DNA of 64,000 bases from an uncultured SAR86 cluster bacterium (GCA_902535365.1 CACATF010000001.1:256077-320076), one strand, 5' to 3'. Counted from the stretch's first letter, positions 9,459-18,976 are shown. Notes: a model not told the origin generated them from the sequence alone. Made by a program: numbers and translations.

Positions 9459-10530
9459 AGTTTTTAATTTTAGTGCTGGTCCAGCAACTTTGCCCGAAGA
9501 TATTCTTAATGAGATAAAAGACGAGCTTTTGGATTTCAATGGCATAGGTTCTTCTATTATTGAAATAAGTCATCGTGACAAGATCTTTATTGAGGTTGCT
9601 CAAAAAGCAGAACAGCAAGTCAGAAATCTCTTATCAGTGTCCGATGATTATGATGTTCTTTTCTTGCAGGGAGGGGCAACCTTACAATTCTCAATGATCC
9701 CATTAAATTTTAAACATTTAGGAGCAACAGCTAGTTATGCAGAAGTAGGATCTTGGTCAGCAAAAGCAATAAAAGAAGCATCAAAAATTTGTGATTTAAG
9801 AATCTGCTCTTCATCAAAAGCAAATAATTTTACAAACATTGATGACTTCTCAGAATGGAGCATAGATCAGAATGATGCCTATGTTCATTACTGCAAGAAT
9901 GAAACTATTCAAGGCATTCGTATTACTCAATCACCAAGCTTTGGAAAACCTGCATTTGTTGATATGTCATCTTGTCTTTTCTCTGAAAAAATTGATATTG
10001 ACCAATATGATTTTATTTACGCATGTGCACAAAAAAACTTTGGACCATCAGGCATTACCTTGGTTATTGCAAAAAAAGAGCTTCTAGCTCAATCAAGTAC
10101 AGAGCTCCCTAATATTCTGAAATACAATGCTCATGCGGCAGAAAATTCTATGCTTAATACTCCTAATACTTTTGGGTGGTATGTTGCCGGAAAAATGTTT
10201 GATTGGTATGAAGCCAATGGTGGCGTCGATAAAATGGAAGAAAGAAGTATCAACAGAACAAATTCAGTCTATAAAGTAATTGATGGAAGTGATTTCTATA
10301 CTAACCCAGTAAATCCAGAGCAAAGATCAATATGTAATGTTGTTTTCACCATTGATGATCCTGATTTGGAGACCAAGTTCATGAGTGAAGCGGCAGAACA
10401 TGGTCTTCAATATTTAAAAGGTCATAGATCAGTAGGTGGGATGCGAGCAAGTATATATAATGCACTACCAGATGATGCGGTTTCGACCTTAGTTGAATTT
10501 ATGAAAGACTTTGAGAAAAAAAATGGATGA
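9448..10530 (+). CDS. serC: Phosphoserine aminotransferase
   Basis: A PLP enzyme that converts 3-phosphohydroxypyruvate to phosphoserine (serine synthesis), and in many bacteria also works in pyridoxal phosphate synthesis. It is 360 residues, the usual length. The N-terminal FNFSAGPATLPE is the family signature, and QGGATLQF is in the cofactor region. The PLP lysine is expected in YACAQKNFGPSG. The C-terminal motif GHRSVGGMRASIYNA is intact. It overlaps gyrA by 11 bases and pheA by 8 bases. Confidence 0.97.
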   Translation: MKNRVFNFSAGPATLPEDILNEIKDELLDFNGIGSSIIEISHRDKIFIEVAQKAEQQVRNLLSVSDDYDVLFLQGGATLQFSMIPLNFKHLGATASYAEVGSWSAKAIKEASKICDLRICSSSKANNFTNIDDFSEWSIDQNDAYVHYCKNETIQGIRITQSPSFGKPAFVDMSSCLFSEKIDIDQYDFIYACAQKNFGPSGITLVIAKKELLAQSSTELPNILKYNAHAAENSMLNTPNTFGWYVAGKMFDWYEANGGVDKMEERSINRTNSVYKVIDGSDFYTNPVNPEQRSICNVVFTIDDPDLETKFMSEAAEHGLQYLKGHRSVGGMRASIYNALPDDAVSTLVEFMKDFEKKNG

Positions 10531-10786
10531 TGAGAAAGCTTTACTTTTTATTAGAGAGGAAATTGACTCAATTGATTCAGAACTGATATCTCTTTTGGAA
10601 TCAAGACTTAATCTCTCTCTTCAAATTGGAAAATTAAAGAAGAAAATGGACAAAGATCTCTATGATGAGGAAAGAGAAGCAGAAATATTAAAAAAAATAG
10701 ATGAGCTCGCTCTCATTTACCCAAAAGAAGATCTTAAATCTATTTTCATGGAAATAATGAAAACCTCACTTAATCAACAAAAATGA
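10523..10786 (+). CDS. pheA: Stand-alone chorismate mutase (PheA N-terminal domain only)
   Basis: An 87-residue AroQ-type chorismate mutase, converting chorismate to prephenate. The ATG at 10523 is chosen over an in-frame TTG at 10511. The helix pattern REEIDSIDSELISLLESRL-NLSLQIGKLKKK is typical. In Pseudomonas the gene at this locus encodes the bifunctional P-protein of about 365 residues, with a prephenate dehydratase domain after the mutase. Here the protein stops right after the mutase and tyrA starts with a 4-base overlap, so no dehydratase is encoded in the window. Confidence 0.85.
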   Translation: MDDEKALLFIREEIDSIDSELISLLESRLNLSLQIGKLKKKMDKDLYDEEREAEILKKIDELALIYPKEDLKSIFMEIMKTSLNQQK

Positions 10787-11508
10787 AAGTCTTAATTATT
10801 GGTTCCGGATTTATGGGAACATCTCTTGCGCTTAAATTAAAGCAAAAGAATAGTGAAGCTTCTGTATCATGTATTGAGCAGAATCCCTTAGCAAAAGCAG
10901 AAGTTGACCAAAGTGATATCTATGATGAGACTTACCATGAATTTAATGAAGTAAGCGACAGCTACGATGCAGTGATTGTTTGCACCAATATTGCAGAAGT
11001 AAAAAACAATGTTGAAAAGTGCCAAGAAAAATTTTCCTCTTCAACACTTATTACAGACATCTCTAGTACCAAAAAACATATATCAACACTGATAAATGAA
11101 GGATATGTTTCATCTCATCCAATTTGTGGAAGTGAACAATCTGGCCCAACAACAGCAAATGCAGATGTATTTGATGGTGCGCGGGTAGTTGTAGTGGGAC
11201 ATGATGCTGAGAGAGTTATAAACTTTTGGCAAAGTCTGGGCTGTTCTATATTTGAGATGGATGCTAAAACTCATGATAAGTTTTTTGGATATCTTAGCCA
11301 CCTGCCACACTTGATGGCATTTGCATTTGATAAATTAACCAAGTCAATACCTCATAGAGATGACCTTATGCCGGAGAGCTCACGCGAGCTGCTTCGTCTT
11401 GGAAAATCTAATGAAGATTTATGGAACGAAATATTTAAAGATAACAAAGAAATATTGGATGAGTCTGTAATTGAGTTTGTGAAGCACCTAACTAATATTA
11501 AAAATTAA
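10783..11508 (+). CDS. tyrA: Prephenate dehydrogenase
   Basis: Oxidatively decarboxylates prephenate to 4-hydroxyphenylpyruvate on the tyrosine branch. The 241-residue protein begins with a Rossmann motif (IIGSGFMGTSLALKLK). The prephenate-site motif SSHPICGSEQSGP lies near residues 109-121. It is shorter than many TyrA proteins (about 280-370) and lacks a C-terminal regulatory domain. In Pseudomonas this gene is fused to aroA. Here they are separate genes sharing one base. The family also includes arogenate dehydrogenases, and the substrate cannot be separated by eye. Confidence 0.88.
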   Translation: MKVLIIGSGFMGTSLALKLKQKNSEASVSCIEQNPLAKAEVDQSDIYDETYHEFNEVSDSYDAVIVCTNIAEVKNNVEKCQEKFSSSTLITDISSTKKHISTLINEGYVSSHPICGSEQSGPTTANADVFDGARVVVVGHDAERVINFWQSLGCSIFEMDAKTHDKFFGYLSHLPHLMAFAFDKLTKSIPHRDDLMPESSRELLRLGKSNEDLWNEIFKDNKEILDESVIEFVKHLTNIKN

Positions 11509-12755
11509 TGCCAGTAAAAGTCTCATTTAAAAGTAATCATGGAATTCAAGGCTCGTACGAAGTTCCGCTAGACAAATCAATTGCACAACGATCAGCTATT
11601 TTAGGTCTATCAACAAATCCTGGAGTTGAAGGTGAAGATATAGTTTCAACTAAAAAAGCAGCAAAGCAAATACTATCAGGTGCAGATAATTTATGTTTGG
11701 ATATGGGTAATTCAGGCACTGGGATGAGATTGATGGCTGGTTTTATAGCTGGTCTAGGTATTGATGCAGAACTTGTTGGCGATGAATCACTATCTAATCG
11801 TCCTATGGAAAGAATTGCTAAGCCTCTTAGAGAAATGGGTGCAGAAATTTATCTTAAAGAGGGCAAGCCTCCAATCAAAATAGCTAAAAGCGATATAGCA
11901 GATGAATTTATCTATGATTTAGAGATTCCTAGTGCACAAATAAAAAGTTGTTTGCTTCTTGCGGCTCTAAGTGCGGGAACCAAGATCAAAATCATCGAAA
12001 AGGAAACAACCAGAAATCATACCGAACTTTTACTGCAACATCTCGACGCGGATCTTGCAGTAAAAAAATCTAATGGAGAAACTGAAATCACTCTTGATGC
12101 CACAAAACCAATAACGGCAAAAGATGTTTTTGTTCCTGGTGATTTTTCTTCAGCAGCGTTTCTTATTGGTGCTGCATTAATTTCGAAAGATGCTGATATA
12201 TGCATAGAAAATGTTGGCATCAATCCCACAAGAATTGGATTTTTGGAAGTTTTAAAAGAAATGAATGCAAATATAAAAATAGAAAATGTAAGAGAAGCTA
12301 ACAATGAGCAAATTGGTGATATACATGTTAAATATTCTCCTTTAAAAAGCGTTATATTGGCTAAAGATATTATCCCTAACATTATCGATGAGCTTCCATT
12401 GCTATCAGTTCTGGCTTGTTTTGCCGAGGGTGAGACAAAAGTTTCTGGTGCAAAAGAATTAAGAGTAAAAGAATCAGACAGATTGTCAGCCATTGAGTTA
12501 ATGTTAAAAAATATAGGTGTTGAATTTGACGTCTTTGAAGATGGTTTCAACATCATTGGCAAGGGCGCTAACTATCAGTTTTCCTCAGGTAATTTTGTCT
12601 CCTTAGGAGACCATAGGATTGCTATGTGCTCAGCTCTTTGTGCATTAAAGGCAACTGAAAATATTTTCATTGATAACGTTCAAAGTGTTACGACCTCTTT
12701 TCCTAATTTTTTTGAAATTTTAGAACAAATGGGATTTACAATAGAAGAAGCATGA
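11508..12755 (+). CDS. aroA: 3-phosphoshikimate 1-carboxyvinyltransferase (EPSP synthase)
   Basis: Joins shikimate-3-phosphate and phosphoenolpyruvate in the sixth step of the shikimate pathway. The 415-residue protein is of normal length. Visible motifs are LDKSIAQRSAIL near the N-terminus, LDMGNSGTGMRLMAG (PEP region, residues 64-78), and KELRVKESDRLSAIE near residue 320. It overlaps tyrA by one base and cmk by four, within the aromatic amino acid operon. Confidence 0.96.
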   Translation: MPVKVSFKSNHGIQGSYEVPLDKSIAQRSAILGLSTNPGVEGEDIVSTKKAAKQILSGADNLCLDMGNSGTGMRLMAGFIAGLGIDAELVGDESLSNRPMERIAKPLREMGAEIYLKEGKPPIKIAKSDIADEFIYDLEIPSAQIKSCLLLAALSAGTKIKIIEKETTRNHTELLLQHLDADLAVKKSNGETEITLDATKPITAKDVFVPGDFSSAAFLIGAALISKDADICIENVGINPTRIGFLEVLKEMNANIKIENVREANNEQIGDIHVKYSPLKSVILAKDIIPNIIDELPLLSVLACFAEGETKVSGAKELRVKESDRLSAIELMLKNIGVEFDVFEDGFNIIGKGANYQFSSGNFVSLGDHRIAMCSALCALKATENIFIDNVQSVTTSFPNFFEILEQMGFTIEEA

Positions 12756-13393
12756 TTCCAGTTGTAACAATTGATGGCCCCTCAGGCTCTGGCAAAGGAA
12801 CAATATCAAAGGCATTAGCCATTCATTTAGGTTGGAATTATCTTGATAGTGGTCTTATCTATAGATGTTTTGCATATTTGACTATGATTGGGACAATCGA
12901 TATCCCAAAAGCTATTAAAGAAATTGAGCATAATTTTGATCTAAACAAAGAGGAAATTTTATTTAATGGCGAAAATATAACTTCAGCAATAAGAGGTACA
13001 GAAGTGACAATGTTATCTTCTGAATTATCGCAAAAACCTGAAGTAAGATCACAGTTAATTGAAATTCAAAAAACCTTCAGAGAACATCCAGGTTTAGTGG
13101 CTGAAGGAAGAGATATGTCTTCTAAACTATTTCCTGATTCATTGGTGAAAATTTATTTGACGGCAGACCTTGAAGAAAGAGTAAACAGAAGAGCAAATCA
13201 GTTGAGAAATGATGGACAAAAGGTTAATATCTCTGAACTTAAAAGCGAGATTGAAGAGAGAGACCTCCGAGATACACAAAGAGAACACTCCCCATTGGTC
13301 AAAACTGATGATTCAATCTTAATTGATAATACGGGAAAAGAAGTCAAAGAGACTTTAGAATTTATAGAAAAATTAGTAAATGAAAAATACTGA
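12752..13393 (+). CDS. cmk: Cytidylate kinase
   Basis: Phosphorylates CMP and dCMP. The 213-residue protein has the P-loop TIDGPSGSGKGTISKALA (about residues 6-23) and the conserved VAEGRDMSSKLFPDS segment, in which the family usually has GRD[IM]GT. The C-terminal RDLRDTQREHSPL is typical of Cmk. It overlaps aroA by 4 bases and rpsA by 14, as part of the conserved aroA-cmk-rpsA block. Confidence 0.95.
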   Translation: MIPVVTIDGPSGSGKGTISKALAIHLGWNYLDSGLIYRCFAYLTMIGTIDIPKAIKEIEHNFDLNKEEILFNGENITSAIRGTEVTMLSSELSQKPEVRSQLIEIQKTFREHPGLVAEGRDMSSKLFPDSLVKIYLTADLEERVNRRANQLRNDGQKVNISELKSEIEERDLRDTQREHSPLVKTDDSILIDNTGKEVKETLEFIEKLVNEKY

Positions 13394-14693
13394 CAATACA
13401 TTACAAGACTTACTAGATAAAAGCTTCACAGAGTTTAATCTAGTGCAAGGATCACTTATCAAAGCCAATGTTGTTGAAGTTGGAAAAAAATGGGTAACCT
13501 TAGATATTGGATTTAAATCAGATGGACTTGTCTCAATCGAAGAGTTTCAAGACCATGCCAATAAAGTAATTGTTACCGTAGGGGATGAAGTCGAAGTAAT
13601 CCTTGACGCACTTGATGATGGTTTTGGTGAAATTAGACTTTCTAGAGAAAAAGCAAGAAAACAAGAAACTTGGGACAGTCTTGAATCCGCTCACAGTGAT
13701 GGCACTTACGTTGAAGGCAAAGTAGTCAATAAGGTTAAAGGTGGCTTCACAGTATTTATTGATGTTGTGAAAGCATTTCTACCCGGCTCGCTAATTGATC
13801 CTAAGGGCGGCAAAGATTATCCAGACCTTACTGGTGAAACACTTGAATTCAAAGTGATGAAATTCGATAAGAAGAGATCAAACATTGTCCTTTCAAGAAA
13901 AGCAGTGCTTCAGGAGCAAAACTCTGAAGAACGCGAAAGATTGATGGGCATTATTAAAGAAGGTGAAAAGATCGAAGGTACAATCAAAAACCTAACAGAC
14001 TATGGGGCATTTGTTGATCTTGGTGGTCTTGATGGGCTCCTTCACATTACTGATCTTTCTTGGAAGCGAGTAATGCATCCAAAAGAAGTTCTTAATGTCG
14101 GCGATAAAATGGATTTCATGGTTCTATCCTTCGATGCTGAAAAAATGAGAGTATCACTGGGCTTAAAACAATTGTCTGAAGATCCATGGAAAGATATCGA
14201 AAGCAAATACCACGTTGGTCAGGTCGTCAACGGTGAAGTAGCCTTAACTACAGATTATGGTTGTTTCGTAAAACTTGATGATGATATTGAAGGTTTGGTC
14301 CACATTACAGATTTAGACTGGAAAAATAAAAACATTAACCCTGCGTCTATTCTGGAAAAGGGTGACAAAATTGATGTCAAAATCATGGAAATAGATCTTG
14401 AAGAAAGAAAAGTTTCCTTAAGTAAAAAACATACAACTGAAAATCCATGGAAAGAGTTCGAAGATAAGCATAACAATGGCGATATCCTCGAAGGCTTGAA
14501 AATCAAATCAGTTACAGATTTTGGTGTATTCGTTGAGTTAGATGGCGGTATTGACGGTCTTATCCATCATTCAGAAATCGATGTTGGCACACAGACCATT
14601 CAAGATATGTATCAAGTTGGCGAAGAAGTTACTGTATCAATAAGTGGGATGGATTCCGAAAGAGAAAGGATTTCATTGTCACTTGTCTCCTAG
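13380..14693 (+). CDS. rpsA: 30S ribosomal protein S1, five-domain form
   Basis: Binds mRNA and brings it to the 30S subunit. The 437-residue protein holds five S1 domains, at about residues 19-85, 103-168, 189-258, 275-343 and 362-430, each with the G(A/V/C)FV-x-L/DGL-H pattern or a degenerate form. E. coli S1 has 557 residues and six domains. This protein ends directly after the fifth, so the sixth is missing. It overlaps cmk by 14 bases. ihfB, which usually follows rpsA, is absent, and pyrF follows instead. Confidence 0.93.
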   Translation: MKNTDNTLQDLLDKSFTEFNLVQGSLIKANVVEVGKKWVTLDIGFKSDGLVSIEEFQDHANKVIVTVGDEVEVILDALDDGFGEIRLSREKARKQETWDSLESAHSDGTYVEGKVVNKVKGGFTVFIDVVKAFLPGSLIDPKGGKDYPDLTGETLEFKVMKFDKKRSNIVLSRKAVLQEQNSEERERLMGIIKEGEKIEGTIKNLTDYGAFVDLGGLDGLLHITDLSWKRVMHPKEVLNVGDKMDFMVLSFDAEKMRVSLGLKQLSEDPWKDIESKYHVGQVVNGEVALTTDYGCFVKLDDDIEGLVHITDLDWKNKNINPASILEKGDKIDVKIMEIDLEERKVSLSKKHTTENPWKEFEDKHNNGDILEGLKIKSVTDFGVFVELDGGIDGLIHHSEIDVGTQTIQDMYQVGEEVTVSISGMDSERERISLSLVS

Positions 14694-14713
14694 TAAAAAT
14701 AGACTGTTTTCAC

Positions 14714-14719
14714 TACAAT
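14714..14719 (+). promoter_or_regulatory. -10-like box before pyrF
   Basis: TACAAT ends 7 bases before the pyrF ATG in the 33-base gap after rpsA. No good -35 at 16-18 bases and no ribosome binding site are visible. It is another case of a -10-like box next to a start codon. Confidence 0.3.
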
Positions 14720-14726
14720 TTCTGAT

Positions 14727-15383
14727 ATGTCCACAAAAAAGCTAATAGTTGCTTTAGATTTCAGCAATTCTGAAGAAGTTTCTCAGATTATCAATTTCTT
14801 GAATCCAGAAAAATGTATTCTAAAAGTTGGGTTACAGCTTTACTTAGCAGAAGGGAAAAGTATTCTTGATCTGCTCACAAACAAGGGGTTTGAAATTTTC
14901 TTGGATCTCAAGCTGCATGACATCCCAAACACAGTCAATAAAGCAGTTGAAGAGATTGCTCAATTTAATATTTTGATGACAACTATCCACTTGCAAGGTG
15001 GTGCAGAAATGATTGAGGCAGCAAAATCAGCCGCAGGCAATACAAAAATCCTTGGTGTTAGTCTACTTACCAGTTTAGATGAAAATGATACATCAGAACT
15101 TTATGGCAATTCCTTTGATGACCAATTTATGAAACTCATAACCCTAGCAAAATCATCAAGTGTTGATGGCATTGTTTGCAGCCCAAAAGAATTAATATCT
15201 CTTCATGATCTCAACAAAATAAAAGTAGTCCCTGGCATCAGAAATACTCAAACCAATGATGATCAAAAAAGAACCATGACATCTCAAGAAGCTTATGCTC
15301 AAGGTGCTGATTACATAGTGGTCGGCAGACCTATTACGCAAGCAAACAATATTGAAGCTGCAATAGAGGAGTATCTAGTATGA
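14727..15383 (+). CDS. pyrF: Orotidine 5'-phosphate decarboxylase
   Basis: Makes UMP, the last step of pyrimidine synthesis. The 218-residue protein is of the short bacterial type. The active-site motif is FLDLKLHDIPNTV (about residues 57-69; Asp-x-Lys-x2-Asp). The N-terminal LIVALDFSN and the C-terminal DYIVVGRPIT phosphate loop are intact. It overlaps pgi by 4 bases (ATGA), which suggests the two are translated together. Confidence 0.96.
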   Translation: MSTKKLIVALDFSNSEEVSQIINFLNPEKCILKVGLQLYLAEGKSILDLLTNKGFEIFLDLKLHDIPNTVNKAVEEIAQFNILMTTIHLQGGAEMIEAAKSAAGNTKILGVSLLTSLDENDTSELYGNSFDDQFMKLITLAKSSSVDGIVCSPKELISLHDLNKIKVVPGIRNTQTNDDQKRTMTSQEAYAQGADYIVVGRPITQANNIEAAIEEYLV

Positions 15384-16711
15384 AATTTACTGATCTAATA
15401 ATGAAGGCGCAAAATATCTCGGCAAAGGGAAATAAAGATTTGCATATAAGTTGCAATAAATTATCTGCGGATCAGAGTGCGTTCAATTTTTCAGATCAGG
15501 CTATTAGTTTGTTTGAAACGTATATCGAGGAAAATAAGTTTATTAAAAAGTTTCAGAATATTCGCAATGGACAGCTATGCAACTTAACAGAAAATAGATC
15601 AGCATCACATTTCCAATATCGAGATCGTAAATCTAACCTTTATCAAAAAAATATTGAGGTCCTTAGCAATATCGTTGAGCAAATAAATAATAATTATGAG
15701 GAGGTAATCTTTTTTGGCATAGGAGGTTCATTTTTAGGTCCTATGCTGTTAAATGATGCCTTTAGTACCAATGGTAAAAAAGTTATTTTTGTTACAGGTA
15801 GCGACCCCAATGAATATATGGGATTAATGGATACTGATTTATCTAAAACCGCATTTGTGTTGGCCTCCAAGTCTTTTTCAACCATTGAAACACTTTCAAG
15901 CTATGAGCATATAACCTCTGGGCAGCATTTAGACAATACATTTGCAATAACTGCCTCAGCTACAAAGGCACAAGATTATGGCATCAAAGAAAACCATATA
16001 CTTCCTTTGGATGTTAATACAGGTGGTCGTTTCTCTATCTGGAGCGCTATTAATTTAGCATTTTGCTTGTGTCATGGGCTTGATGCATATAAAGCTTTCC
16101 TTGAAGGCGGGGCTGCTGCAGACAAGAATGCTACAAACAAGCTCTCAGAAAACTTAGCGCTATCTTTGTCTATGCAAGACGTATATGCCAACAATGTTCT
16201 GGGTATGGAAACATCATTGCTACTAAATTACGATTGGAACTTAAGAAATTTTTATCAATATGCCCAGCAGCTTGATATGGAATCTTTAGGCAAATCAGTC
16301 AATCAACATGATGGAACTGCTTTGGATTATCAAACCGGCATGATCGTCTGGGGTGGATATGGGCCTAGATCTCAGCATTCATTTTATCAGCACGTCTTTC
16401 AGGGCACGAAAGATAGTAATTTATACTTAATTTCCACAAAAAATGACCATTTAAACTACAAGCAGTTTCTTGGGCAAACAAAATCTTTGCGGGATGGTAA
16501 TGATTTTGAAAATGACACACACAAACAAGTTAATAAACGTAAATTTACTACTATTTTGCTTGATGATATCTCTCCTGAATCAATAGGTGAGCTAATCGCA
16601 GTTTGGGAGAATAAAACTATATTCAATAGTATGTTTTGGGATATTAATCCTTTTGACCAGTGGGGAGTTGAGCTCGGCAAGATAAATACCAAAGCTGAAC
16701 TTGAAAAATAA
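15380..16711 (+). CDS. pgi: Glucose-6-phosphate isomerase
   Basis: Interconverts glucose 6-phosphate and fructose 6-phosphate, linking glycolysis to the nucleotide-sugar supply for the surface polysaccharide. The 443 residues match the compact bacterial class, and not the 549-residue E. coli form. Motifs are FFGIGGSFLGPMLL, a GGRFSIWSA block, and GPRSQHSFYQHVFQGT near residue 330. A GAGGAG sequence at about 15366-15371 is a good ribosome binding site for the ATG at 15380. Confidence 0.95.
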   Translation: MKFTDLIMKAQNISAKGNKDLHISCNKLSADQSAFNFSDQAISLFETYIEENKFIKKFQNIRNGQLCNLTENRSASHFQYRDRKSNLYQKNIEVLSNIVEQINNNYEEVIFFGIGGSFLGPMLLNDAFSTNGKKVIFVTGSDPNEYMGLMDTDLSKTAFVLASKSFSTIETLSSYEHITSGQHLDNTFAITASATKAQDYGIKENHILPLDVNTGGRFSIWSAINLAFCLCHGLDAYKAFLEGGAAADKNATNKLSENLALSLSMQDVYANNVLGMETSLLLNYDWNLRNFYQYAQQLDMESLGKSVNQHDGTALDYQTGMIVWGGYGPRSQHSFYQHVFQGTKDSNLYLISTKNDHLNYKQFLGQTKSLRDGNDFENDTHKQVNKRKFTTILLDDISPESIGELIAVWENKTIFNSMFWDINPFDQWGVELGKINTKAELEK

Positions 16712-18446
16712 CTTAAAAGACCAAACCCTCCTTTTTCCTAACGACCCAGGAATTTATAAGTTCTTCAATGATGAAGAAATTCTATATATTGGCAAAGCCA
16801 AAAATCTAAAAAAAAGAATTAATAGCTATTTTTCTGGCCAACAAACTTACAAGACCCAAAGACTCATTTCATTAGCTAATAAACTTGAATATGTAACAAC
16901 CAACAATGAAGTGGATGCATTGTTGCTTGAGCAGAATCTCATTAAATCTGAAAAACCAAGGTTTAATATCCTTTTGCGTGATGATAAAAGCTATCCTTTT
17001 ATTCATTTAGACGAATCACATGCATATCCAAGAATAGCCTCAAAAAGAGTACTAAAAGGACATGATGGTTTGTATGGTCCCTATACCAGCGCCTACGCCA
17101 CACGCATAGCAGTTAATCAAATTCAAAAAGTATTTCAACTTCGAACTTGTACAGACAGTTTCTTCAAAAATAGGTCAAGGCCTTGTATGGAGCATCAAAT
17201 TGGCCGGTGCACAGCTCCTTGCGTTGGTGCAATTTCTGAAAGTGATTACAAGAAGGATGTGGATAGTGCAAAATCCATACTCAAAGGCAATTTCAAGAAG
17301 CTAGAGCAAAAAATGCATAGTGAGATGTTGATTGCTTCTGATAAAGAAGAATATGAACAAGCTGGCAATATCAGAGATCGCTTACAGCAACTAGAAAAAA
17401 TCAATCAAAAACAAATGGTCTTTTCCAAAGGCAGCAAAACTAGAGTTATAGCCATTGAGACCAATGAAAAAAATATTTCTGCTGCTGTTATACAAATTGA
17501 GTCCGACCGCTTTATAAATCTACAAAAATTTCTATTTAAAAATCATTTGCAAAAAGACAACTATGCTGCTTTTCTAGAATTCATTCCAAGTTTGATGCAA
17601 AAATATCCATCGGTGACGAAAATTGTTAGTGAATTTAATGTTGCAAGGAATGATATCTTTGGCAATGTTCAGTTTGAAAGGCCAAAACGAGGTAAGAAAT
17701 TAGATTGGGTAAAACTTGCTCAGAAAAATGCTTTAGAAGGCCTGCTTAAGCAAGAGCAAAAATATCAAAAATATGCTCAATCTCTAGATTTCTTAAACCG
17801 AAATTTAGAAATAGACAAGGAACCCATCGTTGTTGGGTTTGATGTGAGTGGCGCAGCAGGTGATATTAAGACTGTATCCTGCGTTAGTTTCAATTCTGAT
17901 GGTCCAGATAAGACCAAATATCGGTTTTTTAGAGTTCCTGTAGATGTTGCTAATTCAGATCTAGATTCGTTGGTCTTCGGTGTTAAGAAGTATCTAAAAT
18001 CAATAGGTGATGTGGATTTGCTTTTGATTGATGGCGGTAAAACACATATGAATTATGTCAGAGAGCATTTGCATGAGGACATCGAGTGTATTGCTGTCTC
18101 AAAAGGAGCTAAGCGTAAGTATGGTCTTGAAACTTTGCATACAAAACATGGTTCTTATGATTTTAGAAACTCTGAAGATATTTCTAAGCTATTTCTTGAT
18201 ATCAGGGACGAAGCTCACCGCTTTGCATTAAAAAACTATAGAACTAAAAAAAGCAAAGACCTTAAACAGCACTTTTTGTTGGACCTAAAAGGGGTTGGGC
18301 CAAAGATAGTGCAGAAGATCTATAAGGAATTTAAATCGCTTAAGCCATTAGCAAATCTAGAAATTAAAGAGATCTCAAAAACCATTTCAATCAATGAAGA
18401 TTTGGCAAAAAAAATACAAAAAGCCATCAAAGGTATTTATAATTGA
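16701..18446 (+). CDS. uvrC: UvrABC system protein C
   Basis: The nuclease subunit of nucleotide excision repair, cutting on both sides of a lesion. The 581-residue protein has an N-terminal GIY-YIG domain (PGIYKFFNDEEILYIGKAKNL), a UVR helix pair near residues 195-235 (KEEYEQAGNIRDRLQQLE), a Cys-rich segment (CTAPC), an RNase H-like domain (VGFDVSGAAG) and a C-terminal helix-hairpin-helix (LKGVGPKIVQKIYKEF). The TTG start at 16701 overlaps pgi by 11 bases and is the best available start. uvrC is not usually found next to pgi. Confidence 0.95.
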   Translation: MKNNLKDQTLLFPNDPGIYKFFNDEEILYIGKAKNLKKRINSYFSGQQTYKTQRLISLANKLEYVTTNNEVDALLLEQNLIKSEKPRFNILLRDDKSYPFIHLDESHAYPRIASKRVLKGHDGLYGPYTSAYATRIAVNQIQKVFQLRTCTDSFFKNRSRPCMEHQIGRCTAPCVGAISESDYKKDVDSAKSILKGNFKKLEQKMHSEMLIASDKEEYEQAGNIRDRLQQLEKINQKQMVFSKGSKTRVIAIETNEKNISAAVIQIESDRFINLQKFLFKNHLQKDNYAAFLEFIPSLMQKYPSVTKIVSEFNVARNDIFGNVQFERPKRGKKLDWVKLAQKNALEGLLKQEQKYQKYAQSLDFLNRNLEIDKEPIVVGFDVSGAAGDIKTVSCVSFNSDGPDKTKYRFFRVPVDVANSDLDSLVFGVKKYLKSIGDVDLLLIDGGKTHMNYVREHLHEDIECIAVSKGAKRKYGLETLHTKHGSYDFRNSEDISKLFLDIRDEAHRFALKNYRTKKSKDLKQHFLLDLKGVGPKIVQKIYKEFKSLKPLANLEIKEISKTISINEDLAKKIQKAIKGIYN

Positions 18447-18449
18447 TCA

Positions 18450-18875
18450 ATGAGTTCAACATTTCATCTTGCAATTCCAGTCACAAGTATTGAAGAAGCC
18501 GAGAAGTTTTATTGTGATCTACTGGGGTGCAAAAAAGGTAATTACGAAGAAGGCAAATGGCAGGACATCAACTTCTGGGGCAACGAACTAACTCTTCATG
18601 AAGCAGATCATGCTCTACCGAATGAAAGACATCACGTCGATATGGGGCAAGTTTGTGTTCCACATTTCGGCATTCACCTTACCAGAGATGTTTTTGACTC
18701 CATCAAAGAAAAAATTGAAACCCATGACGAGTTCAAATACCTAGATGAGCCTTACTTGCGTTTCAAAGATGATGAGCAAGAACAAGAGACATTCTTCATC
18801 AAAGATCCTTCCGGCAATGTCATTGAAATTAAAACAATGCGGACACCGGAACTTCTTTGGGCAGATAACTCTTGA
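18450..18875 (+). CDS. VOC-fold (glyoxalase/dioxygenase-like) protein
   Basis: A 141-residue protein of the vicinal oxygen chelate fold. The first beta-alpha-beta unit is recognisable (FHLAIPVTSIEEAEKFYCDLLGC), as is the C-terminal FFIKDPSGNVIEIKTM, whose Glu is the usual metal ligand. His at FHLAIP and the His cluster GIHLT could be further ligands. Substrate and reaction cannot be told from sequence. It begins 4 bases after uvrC and ends where the infC promoter begins. Confidence 0.75.
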   Translation: MSSTFHLAIPVTSIEEAEKFYCDLLGCKKGNYEEGKWQDINFWGNELTLHEADHALPNERHHVDMGQVCVPHFGIHLTRDVFDSIKEKIETHDEFKYLDEPYLRFKDDEQEQETFFIKDPSGNVIEIKTMRTPELLWADNS

Positions 18876-18899
18876 TAATCGCGCTTAATGGTATATTAT
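18872..18899 (+). promoter_or_regulatory. Putative sigma-70 promoter of the infC-rplT-pheST operon
   Basis: TTGATA (18872-18877) and TATTAT (18894-18899) are separated by 16 bases, one of the better -35/-10 pairs in the window. Transcription would start near 18906, leaving a leader of about 70 bases before the TTG start of infC. This operon lacks thrS upstream, unlike in E. coli, so it needs its own promoter. Confidence 0.5.
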
Positions 18900-18976
18900 T
18901 TGTGTTCTATGACTTTCAATAAAGATTTTTCACAGTGCTAATTCTATGCACCTAATATCTATTACCCAATTTTAAT

